Part shown: piece by piece, positions 6,668-14,371 of the stretch | How positions within the stretch are numbered: position 1 is the stretch's first letter | How the letters are laid out: each line of letters begins with the position of its first letter | Assembly (NCBI GenBank): GCA_003525045.1 | Contig: DQGF01000339.1 | Location: 1 to 15,634 of the forward strand | DNA from: Pseudomonas sp. | GTDB taxonomy: Bacteria; Pseudomonadota; Gammaproteobacteria; Pseudomonadales; Pseudomonadaceae | Length of the DNA stretch: 15,634 nt | Reading direction: 5' to 3' | Notes under the pieces: model-generated | Told to the model about the DNA's origin: nothing | The model's input: only the letters and a program-made list of their open reading frames with translations | Databases searched by the model: none | Made by a program: the position numbers and the translations under genes

Positions 6668-8098
6668 TTAGCGGATAAACAGCTTCTGGATCAGTTTTTG
6701 AATGGATTTGCCGTACGGCGGGTAGATCAGCTTCGCCGCGTTGAAACGCTGTTTGATCAGCACGCCCTTGGCCTTGCTGAAGGTCAGGAAGCCTTCGTGG
6801 CCGTGGTAATGGCCCATGCCGGAGGCGCCAATGCCACCGAACGGCATATCGTCCTGAGCAACGTGCAGCAAGGTGTCGTTCAGGCACACGCCGCCGGAAT
6901 GGGTTTCGTGAAGCACGCGGTTTTGCTCGCGCTTGTCGTAGCCGAAGTAATACAGGGCCAGCGGACGAGGTCGTTGATTGATGTAGGCAAATGCTTCGTC
7001 CAGATCCTTGTACGGAACGATCGGCAGCAACGGGCCGAAGATTTCGTCTTGCATCACCGTCATGTCGTCAGTGACGTTGAGCAACAGACTGTGGCTCATG
7101 CGTCGGCCCTGGCCCTGGTCGAACAACGGAATCAGCAGTGCGCCTTTGCTGGTGGCATCGCTCAGGTAACCATTGAGCCGCATCAGTTGTCGATCATTGA
7201 TGATCGCGGTGTAGTCCGGGTTGTCAGCCAGGGTCGGATAAAACCCGCGAACCGCCTGGCGATAGGCTTCGACGAAAGAACCCACGCGATCTTCCGGCAC
7301 CAGTACGTAATCCGGGGCCACGCAGGTTTGTCCGGCGTTGAGCGTCTTGCCGAAAGCGATGCGTTCGGCGGCGTCCTTGAGGGGCACATCGCGGGAAACG
7401 ATGGCCGGCGACTTTCCGCCCAGCTCCAGGGTCACGGGTGTCAGGTTCTCCGCAGCCGCGCGCATCACCTGTTTGCCGATGCTGGTGGCGCCGGTAAACA
7501 GCAGATGATCAAAACGCAGCCGGGAAAAGGCCACGCCGATATCGGCTTCGCCCAGCACCACGCAAACCAGGTCCTGGGGAAAGATTCGACCCAGCAGTGC
7601 CTTGAGCAGCAAACCAGTGGCAGGGGTCGATTCGCTGAGCTTGAGCATCACCCGATTGCCCGCCGACAACGCGCCCACCAGCGGGCCGATAGCCAGGTAC
7701 AACGGGTAATTCCACGGCACGATCACACCAACCACGCCCAACGGTTGATAAACGACTTTGGCCGAGGCGGGCTGAAAGGCAATGCCAACCTTGCGCCGCG
7801 ACGGCTTCATCCAGCCTTTGAGGTGCTGGCTGGCGTAATGGATGCCGTGCAGGCTGGGCATCAATTCAGCCAGCAGCGTTTCATCGGCGCTGCGATGGCT
7901 GAAGTCCTGGCTGATCGCATCGATCAAGGCCTGGCGTTCATTGCTCAGCAGATCCCGCAACGCCTTAAGCCATTGCTGGCGTTGTGCCGTTGGTGGCATC
8001 GGGTTAGCGGCATAGGCCGCGTGTTGGGCGTCGAATAAGGCCTGGAGCTCTTCCAGAGGCTGCTGGAGATTCTGCATGTAGGCAATTTCAGCAGTCAT
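6668..8098 (-). CDS. laoC: Long-chain aldehyde dehydrogenase (LaoC-like)
   Basis: A 476-residue NAD(P)-dependent aldehyde dehydrogenase, close in type to the coniferyl aldehyde dehydrogenase/ALDH3 branch. In this unit it should oxidise the fatty aldehyde made by LaoA to the fatty acid. Seen: the oxyanion-hole Asn130 in VPWNYP; Lys153 in LKLSE; the FTGATSIGK nucleotide-binding stretch at 201-209; the general base Glu225 in LELGGKSP; the catalytic Cys259 in GQTCVAPDY; and DEIFGPLLP further on. No signal peptide is visible, so it is cytoplasmic. The last 17 residues (460-476, ending KSIQKLIQKLFIR) form a basic amphipathic tail that could touch the membrane. The ATG at 8098 has CCGGAG 7 nt upstream, favouring it over the internal ATG at 8077. 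It is the first gene of the unit, expressed from the promoter at 8130-8158. Confidence 0.93.
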   Translation of the reverse strand: MTAEIAYMQNLQQPLEELQALFDAQHAAYAANPMPPTAQRQQWLKALRDLLSNERQALIDAISQDFSHRSADETLLAELMPSLHGIHYASQHLKGWMKPSRRKVGIAFQPASAKVVYQPLGVVGVIVPWNYPLYLAIGPLVGALSAGNRVMLKLSESTPATGLLLKALLGRIFPQDLVCVVLGEADIGVAFSRLRFDHLLFTGATSIGKQVMRAAAENLTPVTLELGGKSPAIVSRDVPLKDAAERIAFGKTLNAGQTCVAPDYVLVPEDRVGSFVEAYRQAVRGFYPTLADNPDYTAIINDRQLMRLNGYLSDATSKGALLIPLFDQGQGRRMSHSLLLNVTDDMTVMQDEIFGPLLPIVPYKDLDEAFAYINQRPRPLALYYFGYDKREQNRVLHETHSGGVCLNDTLLHVAQDDMPFGGIGASGMGHYHGHEGFLTFSKAKGVLIKQRFNAAKLIYPPYGKSIQKLIQKLFIR

Positions 8099-8129
8099 TG
8101 TCGGCTCCGGATTAATTGTTATGGAGAAA

Positions 8130-8153
8130 TTTTTAGAGTCTATGCTCTATAAA
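8130..8153. promoter_or_regulatory. Candidate LaoR operator (24-bp inverted repeat)
   Basis: TTTTTAGAG (8130-8138) and CTCTATAAA (8145-8153) match as inverted arms at 8 of 9 positions around a 6-nt centre. The repeat covers the whole promoter spacer and the -10 box of laoCBA and touches the last base of the -35 box. Bound here, a TetR-type protein would block RNA polymerase. Assignment to the adjacent TetR gene product rests on position and on the general habit of TetR repressors. Confidence 0.55.
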
Positions 8154-8158
8154 GTCAA
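8130..8158 (-). promoter_or_regulatory. laoCBA promoter
   Basis: On the minus strand there is TTGACT (8153-8158, 5 of 6 to the -35 consensus), exactly 17 bp, then TAAAAA (8130-8135, 4 of 6 to the -10 consensus). Transcription would start near 8123, giving a leader of about 25 nt before the laoC ATG, which carries a good ribosome binding site. This is the best-formed promoter in the window. Confidence 0.6.
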
Positions 8159-8183
8159 ATGACATCCTGGCGCAGCTTTGTTT

Positions 8184-8199
8184 TATCCATACCCGGATA
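8184..8199. promoter_or_regulatory. Second inverted repeat before laoR
   Basis: TATCC (8184-8188), 6 nt, then GGATA (8195-8199), just upstream of TAAGAT (8205-8210), a possible -10 box for laoR. The arm sequence differs from the 8130-8153 repeat but the 6-nt centre is the same size. It could be a site for another regulator or chance. Confidence 0.3.
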
Positions 8200-8244
8200 G
8201 GTCGTAAGATGCCCGTCACCGCACTCTGAATTAAAGCTCAAGCC

Positions 8245-8916
8245 ATGGCCCCAAGGATCAAAACCAGCGAGCGCATCGTGCAGAACAGCCTGGAACTGTT
8301 CAATCAACTGGGCGAGCGCAGTATCAGCACCAACCACATTGCTGCCCACATGGAAATTTCTCCGGGCAACCTGTACTACCACTTCCCTAACAAGCAGGCG
8401 ATCATCGCCGTGCTGTTCAGTGAGTACGAAAGCCTGGTGGACAGTTTCCTGCGCCCGCCCCAGGGCCGCGCCGCGACGGTCGAGGACAAGCGTTACTACC
8501 TCAAGGAACTGCTGGCAGCCATGTGGCGCTATCGGTTTTTGCATCGAGACCTCGAGCACTTGCTCGACAGCGACCCGGAACTGGCTGCCCGTTACCGACG
8601 CTTCTCCCAGCGCTGCGTGATTCAGGGCTCGGCCATCTACAAAGGGTTCGTCGAGGCCGGTATTTTGAAGATGGACCGGGTGCAGATTGAATCCCTGACG
8701 CTCAATGCCTGGATCATCCTCACGTCCTGGGTGCGTTTCCTGTGTACTACGCGGGAAAACTCCAATCACTTGAGCGAACAAGCTATTAAACGTGGTGTTT
8801 ATCAAGTGCTGGTGCTGGAAGCCGGGTTCGTCACGGATCAGTCCCGCGATGCGGTCAACGCGCTGTTCGAAGAGTTTTATGTGCCACTGGCCCAGGCACT
8901 GGAAGAAGTGGGATAG
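8245..8916 (+). CDS. laoR: TetR-family transcriptional regulator (LaoR-like)
   Basis: A 223-residue DNA-binding protein. The N-terminal helix-turn-helix is clear: the region around 27-50 ends in the family hallmark NLYYHFPNK (42-50). The remaining residues form a helical ligand-binding and dimerisation domain without a motif I can place more finely. The gene is divergent from laoCBA, with 146 bp between the two starts, the usual arrangement for a local TetR repressor that also controls itself. Long-chain alcohols, aldehydes or their CoA/fatty acid products are plausible inducers, which is inference. The start is the first in-frame ATG and has a poor ribosome binding site. The sulfurtransferase gene follows after 55 bp with no clear promoter between, so read-through is possible. 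Confidence 0.92.
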   Translation: MAPRIKTSERIVQNSLELFNQLGERSISTNHIAAHMEISPGNLYYHFPNKQAIIAVLFSEYESLVDSFLRPPQGRAATVEDKRYYLKELLAAMWRYRFLHRDLEHLLDSDPELAARYRRFSQRCVIQGSAIYKGFVEAGILKMDRVQIESLTLNAWIILTSWVRFLCTTRENSNHLSEQAIKRGVYQVLVLEAGFVTDQSRDAVNALFEEFYVPLAQALEEVG

Positions 8917-8971
8917 AGAAGTGCGATAGAAAGTGCAGTAGGATCGAAGACCGCCATCACAGGAGCCCGTT

Positions 8972-9826
8972 ATGTCCATTGCGCAACTGATCAGCCCGCC
9001 AGCGTTGGACCTGAAAAAGGAGCAACCAGGGTTGGTGATTCTGGATTGTCGTTTTGCCCTCGAAGACCCGGACTACGGCCAGCGCAGCTACGCCGAAGGG
9101 CATATTGCCGGGTCGAGCTTTGCTGATCTCGAGCGTGATCTGAGCGCGACAGTGGTCAAGGGTGTAACCGGGCGCCATCCGTTGCCTGAACCTGAAGACT
9201 TGATCGAACGCTTGCGAGCTTGGGGGATCAACGCCGACAGCGATGTGGTTTTGTACGACGATGGTCCGGGTGCCTACGCGGCGCGGGCCTGGTGGTTGTT
9301 GGCCTGGCTGGGCAAGCGTGATGGCGTGTTTATTCTTGATGGCGGGCTGAAGGCCTGGCACGCGGCGGGTTTGCCATTGAGTCTGGATGCGACCGATATC
9401 GAACGCGGGACCTTCTCGGGGGTACCGGACAACGCGCTCATCCTGAATGCCGAAGAACTCCAGCAACGTCTCGGCGAGCCCGCGCTGACCTTGCTCGACG
9501 CCCGTGCCTTGCCGCGCTTCAAGGGCGAAGTGGAACCGATCGACCCGATTGCCGGGCATATCCCTGGTGCGCAATGTGCGGCGTTCACCGACAACCTGGG
9601 CAGCGACGGACGTTTCCTGCCGGCCGAGCAGCTCAAGCAGCGGTTCGCCGCGAAACTCGGTAATCGTTCGCCAGCTGATCTGGTGGCGTATTGCGGCTCC
9701 GGCGTGACGGCTTGCCACAACCTGTTCGCCTTGTGCCTGGCCGGTTATCCGTTGGGGTCGTTGTATGCCGGGTCTTGGAGCGAGTGGATCAACGATCCGG
9801 CGCGGGGCGTCGCCACCGGCGAATAA
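8972..9826 (+). CDS. sseA: 3-mercaptopyruvate-type sulfurtransferase (tandem rhodanese)
   Basis: A 284-residue cytoplasmic sulfurtransferase with two rhodanese domains, a non-catalytic N-terminal one (about 10-130) and a catalytic C-terminal one (about 160-280). The active-site loop is CGSGVTA with Cys241 carrying the persulfide. This loop is typical of 3-mercaptopyruvate sulfurtransferases, whereas thiosulfate enzymes usually have charged residues such as CRKGVTA. The RFKGEVEPI and GHIPGA stretches before it match the substrate-binding region of this group. Length fits E. coli SseA (about 281). The expected reaction moves sulfur from 3-mercaptopyruvate to thiol acceptors or cyanide, releasing pyruvate. 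The ATG has AGGAG 7 nt upstream. The end lies only 11 bp from the end of the convergent hydrolase gene. No link to alcohol oxidation is evident. Confidence 0.92.
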   Translation: MSIAQLISPPALDLKKEQPGLVILDCRFALEDPDYGQRSYAEGHIAGSSFADLERDLSATVVKGVTGRHPLPEPEDLIERLRAWGINADSDVVLYDDGPGAYAARAWWLLAWLGKRDGVFILDGGLKAWHAAGLPLSLDATDIERGTFSGVPDNALILNAEELQQRLGEPALTLLDARALPRFKGEVEPIDPIAGHIPGAQCAAFTDNLGSDGRFLPAEQLKQRFAAKLGNRSPADLVAYCGSGVTACHNLFALCLAGYPLGSLYAGSWSEWINDPARGVATGE

Positions 9827-9837
9827 ACACAATCGGC

Positions 9838-10836
9838 TTACTCACGACTCACAGCGGTCAGCCACTGAGGAATGCGCCGTTCCAGGTAGTAACCCGGTTG
9901 CCTGAACGAGCCATCGACGAAGCCGACATGCCCACCCTTGGCCTGTAGCTCGAATTGAATGCAGTCGGATAATTCTTCTGCTTGCGGCAGGCTATGAGGA
10001 AAGACAAAGGGATCGTCAGCCGCCTGAATGATCAGGGTCGGCGTACGAATCTCTCCAAGGAAATAACGGCTTGAAGCGCGGCGATAATAATCTTCGGCAT
10101 CGACAAATCCATGCAGCGGCGCCGTCACCCGGCCATCGAAATCCCAGAAGGTGCGCATGTTTTCCAGCGAACCCAGGGCCGCCAATGCCGCCAGTCCATC
10201 CTCGCGCCCGTCATGCCGGAACTGCCGCTGCTTATTCTTGATGTAGGCCACCATCTCGCGCATGAAATGCGCCTGATAGACCTTCGAGAGACCCTGGCCG
10301 ATACGGTCGGCACACTGATCCAGGCGAAACGGCACCGACACCGCCACGGCACCCAGCACGCCACTGTCACTGCCGGTCTCGCCCAGATGCTTGAGCAAAA
10401 CGTTACCTCCGAGCGAGTAACCGATCGCATACAGCGGCGCCAACGGTCGTTTGGCCTGCAGATGTCTGATGACTTCAGCGAGGTCTTCACTGGCACCGGA
10501 GTGGTAACTGCGTGGCAACAGGTTCGGTTCGCCCGAACAGCCGCGCCAGTTCAGCGCGACGCTGGCCCAGCCTTGGATGCCCAGCGCCTTTTGCACCCCG
10601 GCGACGTAAGGTGAGTTCGACGAACCGGTCAGGCCGTGCAGCACCAGCACCAACGGCGCATCGGCATTGTGGGGGCCGTGCCAGTCCAGGTCGAGGAAGT
10701 CACCATCTTCAAGCCACAAGCGTTCGCGCTGGCGTTCGATGTGCGTGGTTTTGCGCCACAGCGGTCCCCACAAGGTCTGCAAGTGAGGGTTGCCGAGGCC
10801 GAAGGCGGGGGTGAAGCGTTCTGACGGATGGGACAC
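9838..10836 (-). CDS. YheT-type alpha/beta hydrolase
   Basis: A predicted serine hydrolase of the YheT/ABHD1-3 family (UPF0017), 332 residues from the chosen start; E. coli YheT is about 340. Seen: the family N-terminus FGLGNPHLQTLW at 12-23; the oxyanion-region motif LVLHGLTGSSNSPY; the nucleophile elbow GYSLGG with Ser141; a catalytic Asp at 274 or 275 in AADDPF; and His303 in GGHVGF. The substrate is unknown; esters or lipids are likely. I chose the GTG at 10834-10836 (preceded by GAG at 7 nt) because the family sequence begins right after it. An ATG at 10881 would add 15 unconserved residues and has no better ribosome binding site. It lies downstream of rsmD on the same strand, so it is probably the last gene of the M16-M16-rsmD unit. 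Confidence 0.87.
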   Translation of the reverse strand: MSHPSERFTPAFGLGNPHLQTLWGPLWRKTTHIERQRERLWLEDGDFLDLDWHGPHNADAPLVLVLHGLTGSSNSPYVAGVQKALGIQGWASVALNWRGCSGEPNLLPRSYHSGASEDLAEVIRHLQAKRPLAPLYAIGYSLGGNVLLKHLGETGSDSGVLGAVAVSVPFRLDQCADRIGQGLSKVYQAHFMREMVAYIKNKQRQFRHDGREDGLAALAALGSLENMRTFWDFDGRVTAPLHGFVDAEDYYRRASSRYFLGEIRTPTLIIQAADDPFVFPHSLPQAEELSDCIQFELQAKGGHVGFVDGSFRQPGYYLERRIPQWLTAVSRE

Positions 10837-10899
10837 GATTGTTCTCGAGGCAGCAGTGCGCGCCTCGATTGAAGCGCACATCTTTTTCAGATCTGCCGA

Positions 10900-11511
10900 T
10901 TAGCCGGCGATCTCTGCCATACGTTGCCACAACGCGTAGTACACCCGCCCGGATTTCTGTTCCCGATGCAGGCGCCAGTTACCTGGCAAGCCGAGGGACG
11001 ATGGCGCATTTTCGCTTTCGGTGTAGATCCAGGCTTCGTTGGCCAGCCACTGGCGCTCTTCAAGCAGCGTGCAGATGGTCGGCAACAGGTTCTGGTTGAA
11101 CGGTGGGTCGAGGAACACCACGTCATAAGCAACCGCTGTCTGGGTCTCCAGGTAGCGCAAGGCATCGGCCGTCTGCACCTGGCCGGTCGTGCAGCGCAGG
11201 GTACCCAAATGCTCTTTGATGCTCGCTACCGCGATGTTGCTGGCATCCAGCGCCTGGCCCATCGCTGCGCCACGGGACAAGGCTTCGAGAAACAACGCGC
11301 CGCTACCGGCAAATGGATCAAGTACCTTGGCCCCGGCGACATACGGCGCGAGCCAGTTGAACAGGGTTTCACGCACCCGGTCCGGAGTCGGACGCAAGCC
11401 GGGTGCATCGGGGAAGCTCAGCTTTCGGCTGCCCCATTCTCCGCCGATGATACGCAGTTGGTTCACGCCGTTATGCACGTTGTGTACGGGTTTTTTAGGA
11501 CGAGTGGCCAT
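10900..11511 (-). CDS. rsmD: 16S rRNA (guanine-966-N2)-methyltransferase
   Basis: A 203-residue S-adenosylmethionine-dependent enzyme that methylates N2 of G966 in 16S rRNA during 30S assembly. Seen: the early RIIGGEWGSRKL and TPDRVRETLFNWL stretches typical of RsmD; the SAM-binding LDPFAGSGALF at 64-74; and the catalytic DPPF at 135-138. Length matches E. coli RsmD (about 198). Its ATG overlaps the stop codon of the preceding M16 gene by one base (TAATG on the minus strand), so translational coupling is likely. In many bacteria rsmD lies next to ftsY, as it nearly does here. Confidence 0.96.
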   Translation of the reverse strand: MATRPKKPVHNVHNGVNQLRIIGGEWGSRKLSFPDAPGLRPTPDRVRETLFNWLAPYVAGAKVLDPFAGSGALFLEALSRGAAMGQALDASNIAVASIKEHLGTLRCTTGQVQTADALRYLETQTAVAYDVVFLDPPFNQNLLPTICTLLEERQWLANEAWIYTESENAPSSLGLPGNWRLHREQKSGRVYYALWQRMAEIAG

Positions 11512-13001
11512 TAATGCTCCGGAACCCCGAGCGGTTGCTCGGCAGGTTTATCAGAAGGGGCCGGCAACGGCTTTTGTGGCACGGTCGGGCCAGCGCTGAC
11601 GATGACCAATTTGTCCGTGCTCAGGTGTTTGTTCAGTGCGATTTTGACCTGTTCGACGGTCAGGCTCTGGGACTGCTGCATGAAGTCTTCCAGATAGCTC
11701 AACGGCAGGTTGTAGAAACCCATGGCGCCGAGCTGACCGACGATATCGGCGTTGCTGGCGGTGGACAGCGGGAAGCTGCCGGCCAGTTCACGCTTGGCGT
11801 CGTCGAGTTCTTTCTGGGTCGGGCCGGTCTGGAGGTAGTCGGCGAGCACGTCCTGCACCAGTTTCAGCGTGCCTTCGCTCATCTCGGCGCGCGTTTGCAG
11901 GTTGATCATGAACGGGCCGCGCGCCTGCATCGGGGTGAAGCCCGAATACACGCCGTAAGCCAGACCACGTTTCTCGCGCACTTCGCTCATCAGTCGGGTG
12001 CCGAAACCACCGCCGCCAAGGATCTGGTTGCCCATGGACAGCGCCGCGTAGTCCGGGTCGTCACGATCGATGCCCAATTGCGCGAGCATCAGGTTGGTCT
12101 GCTTGGACGGAAACTCGATATGGCCGATGCTGGCTTTCGGTTCTGCCGGTTGCGGTATTTTCGCCAGGGCCGGGCCTTTTGGCAGCGCACTGGATACCTG
12201 TGCAGCAATGGCCTCGGCTTCGGCGCGGGACAGGTCGCCTACCAGCGCAATCACCACGTTGCCGGAGGCGTAGGCTTTTTCATGGAACGCCTTCAGTTGC
12301 GCCAGTGTGATCGCCGGTACCGTTTTCGCCGAGCCATCGCTGGAATGCGCGTATGGATGATCGCCATACAACCGGTTCATCAATTCCAGACTGGCCAACT
12401 TGCCCGGGTTTTGCTTCTGGTATTCGAATCCGGCGAGCATCTGGTTCTTGATGCGCGCGAACGAATCGGCAGGGAAGGTCGGTTTGCCAACCACTTCCGA
12501 GAACAGTTTCAGCGCTGGCTCGCGTTTGTCCGCGGCACTGAGGCTGCGCAGGGAGGCCAGTGCCATGTCTTTAAACGCACCGTTGCCAAAGTCCGCGCCC
12601 AAGCCCTCGAAGCCCTGAGCGATGGCACCGACATCTTTACCAGCTACGCCTTCATTGAGCATGGCGTTGGTCAGTACGGCCAGGCCCGGCGCGTCCCCGT
12701 CCTGGCTGCTGCCGGCGGAAAAGATCAGGCGCATGTCGAACATCGGTAATTCGCGAGCCTCGACGAAAAGCACCTTGGCGCCTTCGGCGGTATTCCAGGT
12801 CTGCACATCCAGGGTACGACGGCTTGGCGCTTTGCCGTCGAGTTCTGCCAGCGATTGCAGTTTCTGGCTGGCCTTGGCCTTGTCCAGGGCTTCACTGGCC
12901 TTTGATTCGTCGGTCTTTGAAAAGTAAAACGCGGCAGACCCGATCAGTGCAACGACGATCAGGCCGATCAGTGCCAGGCGCGGTTTTTTACGCTCACTCA
13001 T
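11511..13001 (-). CDS. M16 peptidase-like protein, non-catalytic subunit
   Basis: A 496-residue M16 (insulinase/pitrilysin) family protein anchored by one N-terminal membrane segment (about 8-27), with the body predicted in the periplasm. The zinc-binding HxxEH is missing: at the aligned site (109-113) the residues are V, L, T, N, A. The C-terminal half keeps the GGGFGTRLMSEVREKRGLAY stretch, the Arg/Tyr motif used by M16 enzymes to hold the substrate C-terminus. It is therefore likely the partner subunit of the catalytic M16 protein encoded just upstream. The start is the ATG at 12999-13001, with AAGGAG about 9 nt upstream. An in-frame ATG at 13025 lies inside the preceding gene and is less likely. 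The gene overlaps its upstream neighbour by 8 bp and rsmD by 1 bp. Confidence 0.93.
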   Translation of the reverse strand: MSERKKPRLALIGLIVVALIGSAAFYFSKTDESKASEALDKAKASQKLQSLAELDGKAPSRRTLDVQTWNTAEGAKVLFVEARELPMFDMRLIFSAGSSQDGDAPGLAVLTNAMLNEGVAGKDVGAIAQGFEGLGADFGNGAFKDMALASLRSLSAADKREPALKLFSEVVGKPTFPADSFARIKNQMLAGFEYQKQNPGKLASLELMNRLYGDHPYAHSSDGSAKTVPAITLAQLKAFHEKAYASGNVVIALVGDLSRAEAEAIAAQVSSALPKGPALAKIPQPAEPKASIGHIEFPSKQTNLMLAQLGIDRDDPDYAALSMGNQILGGGGFGTRLMSEVREKRGLAYGVYSGFTPMQARGPFMINLQTRAEMSEGTLKLVQDVLADYLQTGPTQKELDDAKRELAGSFPLSTASNADIVGQLGAMGFYNLPLSYLEDFMQQSQSLTVEQVKIALNKHLSTDKLVIVSAGPTVPQKPLPAPSDKPAEQPLGVPEH

Positions 13002-14349
13002 GAGTCGTCTCCTTTGGCAGTACATGGGCGACGCTGAGACGTTCGCGGGTGAAATACAGCTTGGCGGCGTTCTGGATGTCTTGCGGAGTCACGCCTTCCA
13101 GGTCGGCAAGTTCGGTGTCCATCAATTTCCAGGACAGGCCCACGGTTTCCAGTTGGCCGATAGCGGTGGCCTGGCTGGTGATCGAGTCACGCTCGTAAAC
13201 CAGGCCGGCAATGACCTGTGCGCGGACGCGTTCCAGTTCTTCGGCGGACGGCGCGGTGGTTTTCAGCTGCTCGAGCAGTTTCCACAGACCCGCTTCAACC
13301 TGGGCCATGGTTTTGTTTTTCTGGGTGTTAGGTGTTGCCGACAGGGTGAACAGGCTATCGCCACGGGTATAGGCGTCGTAGTTCGACGAACCGCCGGACA
13401 CCAGCTCTTCGCCGCGTTCCAGTTGCGTCGGGATACGTCCGCTGTAGCCGCCATCGAGCAGGGCCGAGATCAGGCGCAAGGCATTCACCGAGCGTTTGTC
13501 TTCGGCGGTGGCGATGCTTGGCACGTTGAAACCCAGCATCAGGCTCGGCAGTTGGGTTTGCACGTGCAGGGTGATCTGGCGTTCGCCGGGCTCGGCCAAT
13601 TCCAGCGGGATTTTCGCCGGCGGCACGTCACGCTTGGCGATCGGGCCGAAGTAGCGTTGGGCCAGGGTTTTGACTTCATCCGGTGTCACGTCGCCAACCA
13701 CCACCAGAGTGGCGTTGTTCGGCACGTACCAGGACTGGTACCAGTGGCGCAGTTCTTCGACCTTCATGCGGTCCAGGTCCGCCATCCAGCCGATGGTCGG
13801 CGTGTGGTAACCGCTGGCCGGGTAGGCCATGGCCTTGAAGCGTTCGTAGGCCTTGGACATCGGCTTGTCGTCGGTACGCAGCCGACGTTCTTCTTTGATG
13901 ACTTCGATCTCGCGGGCGAACTCGTCCGCCGGCAGGCGCAGGCTGGCCATGCGGTCGGCTTCCAGCTCGAAGGCCACGCCCAGGCGGTCGCGGGCCAGGA
14001 CCTGGTAATAAGCGGTGAAGTCGTCGCTGGTGAAGGCGTTCTCTTCGGCACCGAGGTCGCGCAGGATCAGCGAGGCCTCGCCGGGGCCGACTTTCTCGCT
14101 GCCCTTGAACATCATGTGTTCCAGGGCATGGGACAAGCCGGTCTGTCCAGGGGTCTCGTAGCTGGAGCCGACCTTGTACCAGACTTGGGAAACCACCACC
14201 GGCGCACGATGATCTTCGCGCACGACGACCTTCAGGCCGTTATCGAGGGTGAATTCGTGGGTGGGTTGTGGATCGGCAGCCAGGGCCGAGAGGGGCAGGC
14301 AAACTGTGCTGAGCAGCAGGCCTGCAGCGCGGCGGGCTAGAGCATTCAT
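12994..14349 (-). CDS. M16 zinc peptidase, catalytic subunit
   Basis: A 451-residue exported zinc protease of the M16 family. Seen: an N-terminal Sec signal peptide with likely cleavage after ALA (about residue 24-25); the inverted zinc motif HALEH with His74, Glu77 and His78; and a downstream Glu in IKEERR (153 or 154) at the spacing of the third zinc ligand. The C-terminal half does not show the R-x-LAY substrate-binding stretch, which is instead in the partner encoded next. It should degrade or process short periplasmic polypeptides; natural substrates are unknown. It is the first gene of the minus-strand M16-M16-rsmD-hydrolase unit and is divergent from ftsY. No convincing promoter can be assigned in the 343-bp gap. 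Confidence 0.94.
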   Translation of the reverse strand: MNALARRAAGLLLSTVCLPLSALAADPQPTHEFTLDNGLKVVVREDHRAPVVVSQVWYKVGSSYETPGQTGLSHALEHMMFKGSEKVGPGEASLILRDLGAEENAFTSDDFTAYYQVLARDRLGVAFELEADRMASLRLPADEFAREIEVIKEERRLRTDDKPMSKAYERFKAMAYPASGYHTPTIGWMADLDRMKVEELRHWYQSWYVPNNATLVVVGDVTPDEVKTLAQRYFGPIAKRDVPPAKIPLELAEPGERQITLHVQTQLPSLMLGFNVPSIATAEDKRSVNALRLISALLDGGYSGRIPTQLERGEELVSGGSSNYDAYTRGDSLFTLSATPNTQKNKTMAQVEAGLWKLLEQLKTTAPSAEELERVRAQVIAGLVYERDSITSQATAIGQLETVGLSWKLMDTELADLEGVTPQDIQNAAKLYFTRERLSVAHVLPKETTHE

Positions 14350-14371
14350 TCGTTTTTAAACCTTTGGGGCT

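Noticed and set aside
6698..8038. Long open frame on the plus strand (446 codons) opposite laoC
   Set aside because: All aldehyde dehydrogenase motifs are on the minus strand; the antisense product has no recognisable domain or ribosome binding site.
8155..8979. Open frame on the minus strand covering laoR and the lao promoter gap
   Set aside because: It would run through the divergent promoter and the whole TetR gene, and it lacks any family motif.
9827..9837. Bidirectional terminator between the convergent sulfurtransferase and hydrolase genes
   Set aside because: The gap is only 11 bp and I could not find a stem with a T-run there or just inside the gene ends.
13002..13025. Upstream ATG for the second M16 gene
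   Set aside because: The ATG at 12999-13001 has a strong AAGGAG at good spacing, followed by a normal positively charged start and membrane anchor.
13000..14340. Long open frame on the plus strand (446 codons) opposite the catalytic M16 gene
   Set aside because: The minus strand encodes a complete M16 peptidase with signal peptide and HxxEH. The plus-strand product is Gly/Gln/His-rich without any motif, as expected of an antisense frame in high-GC DNA.
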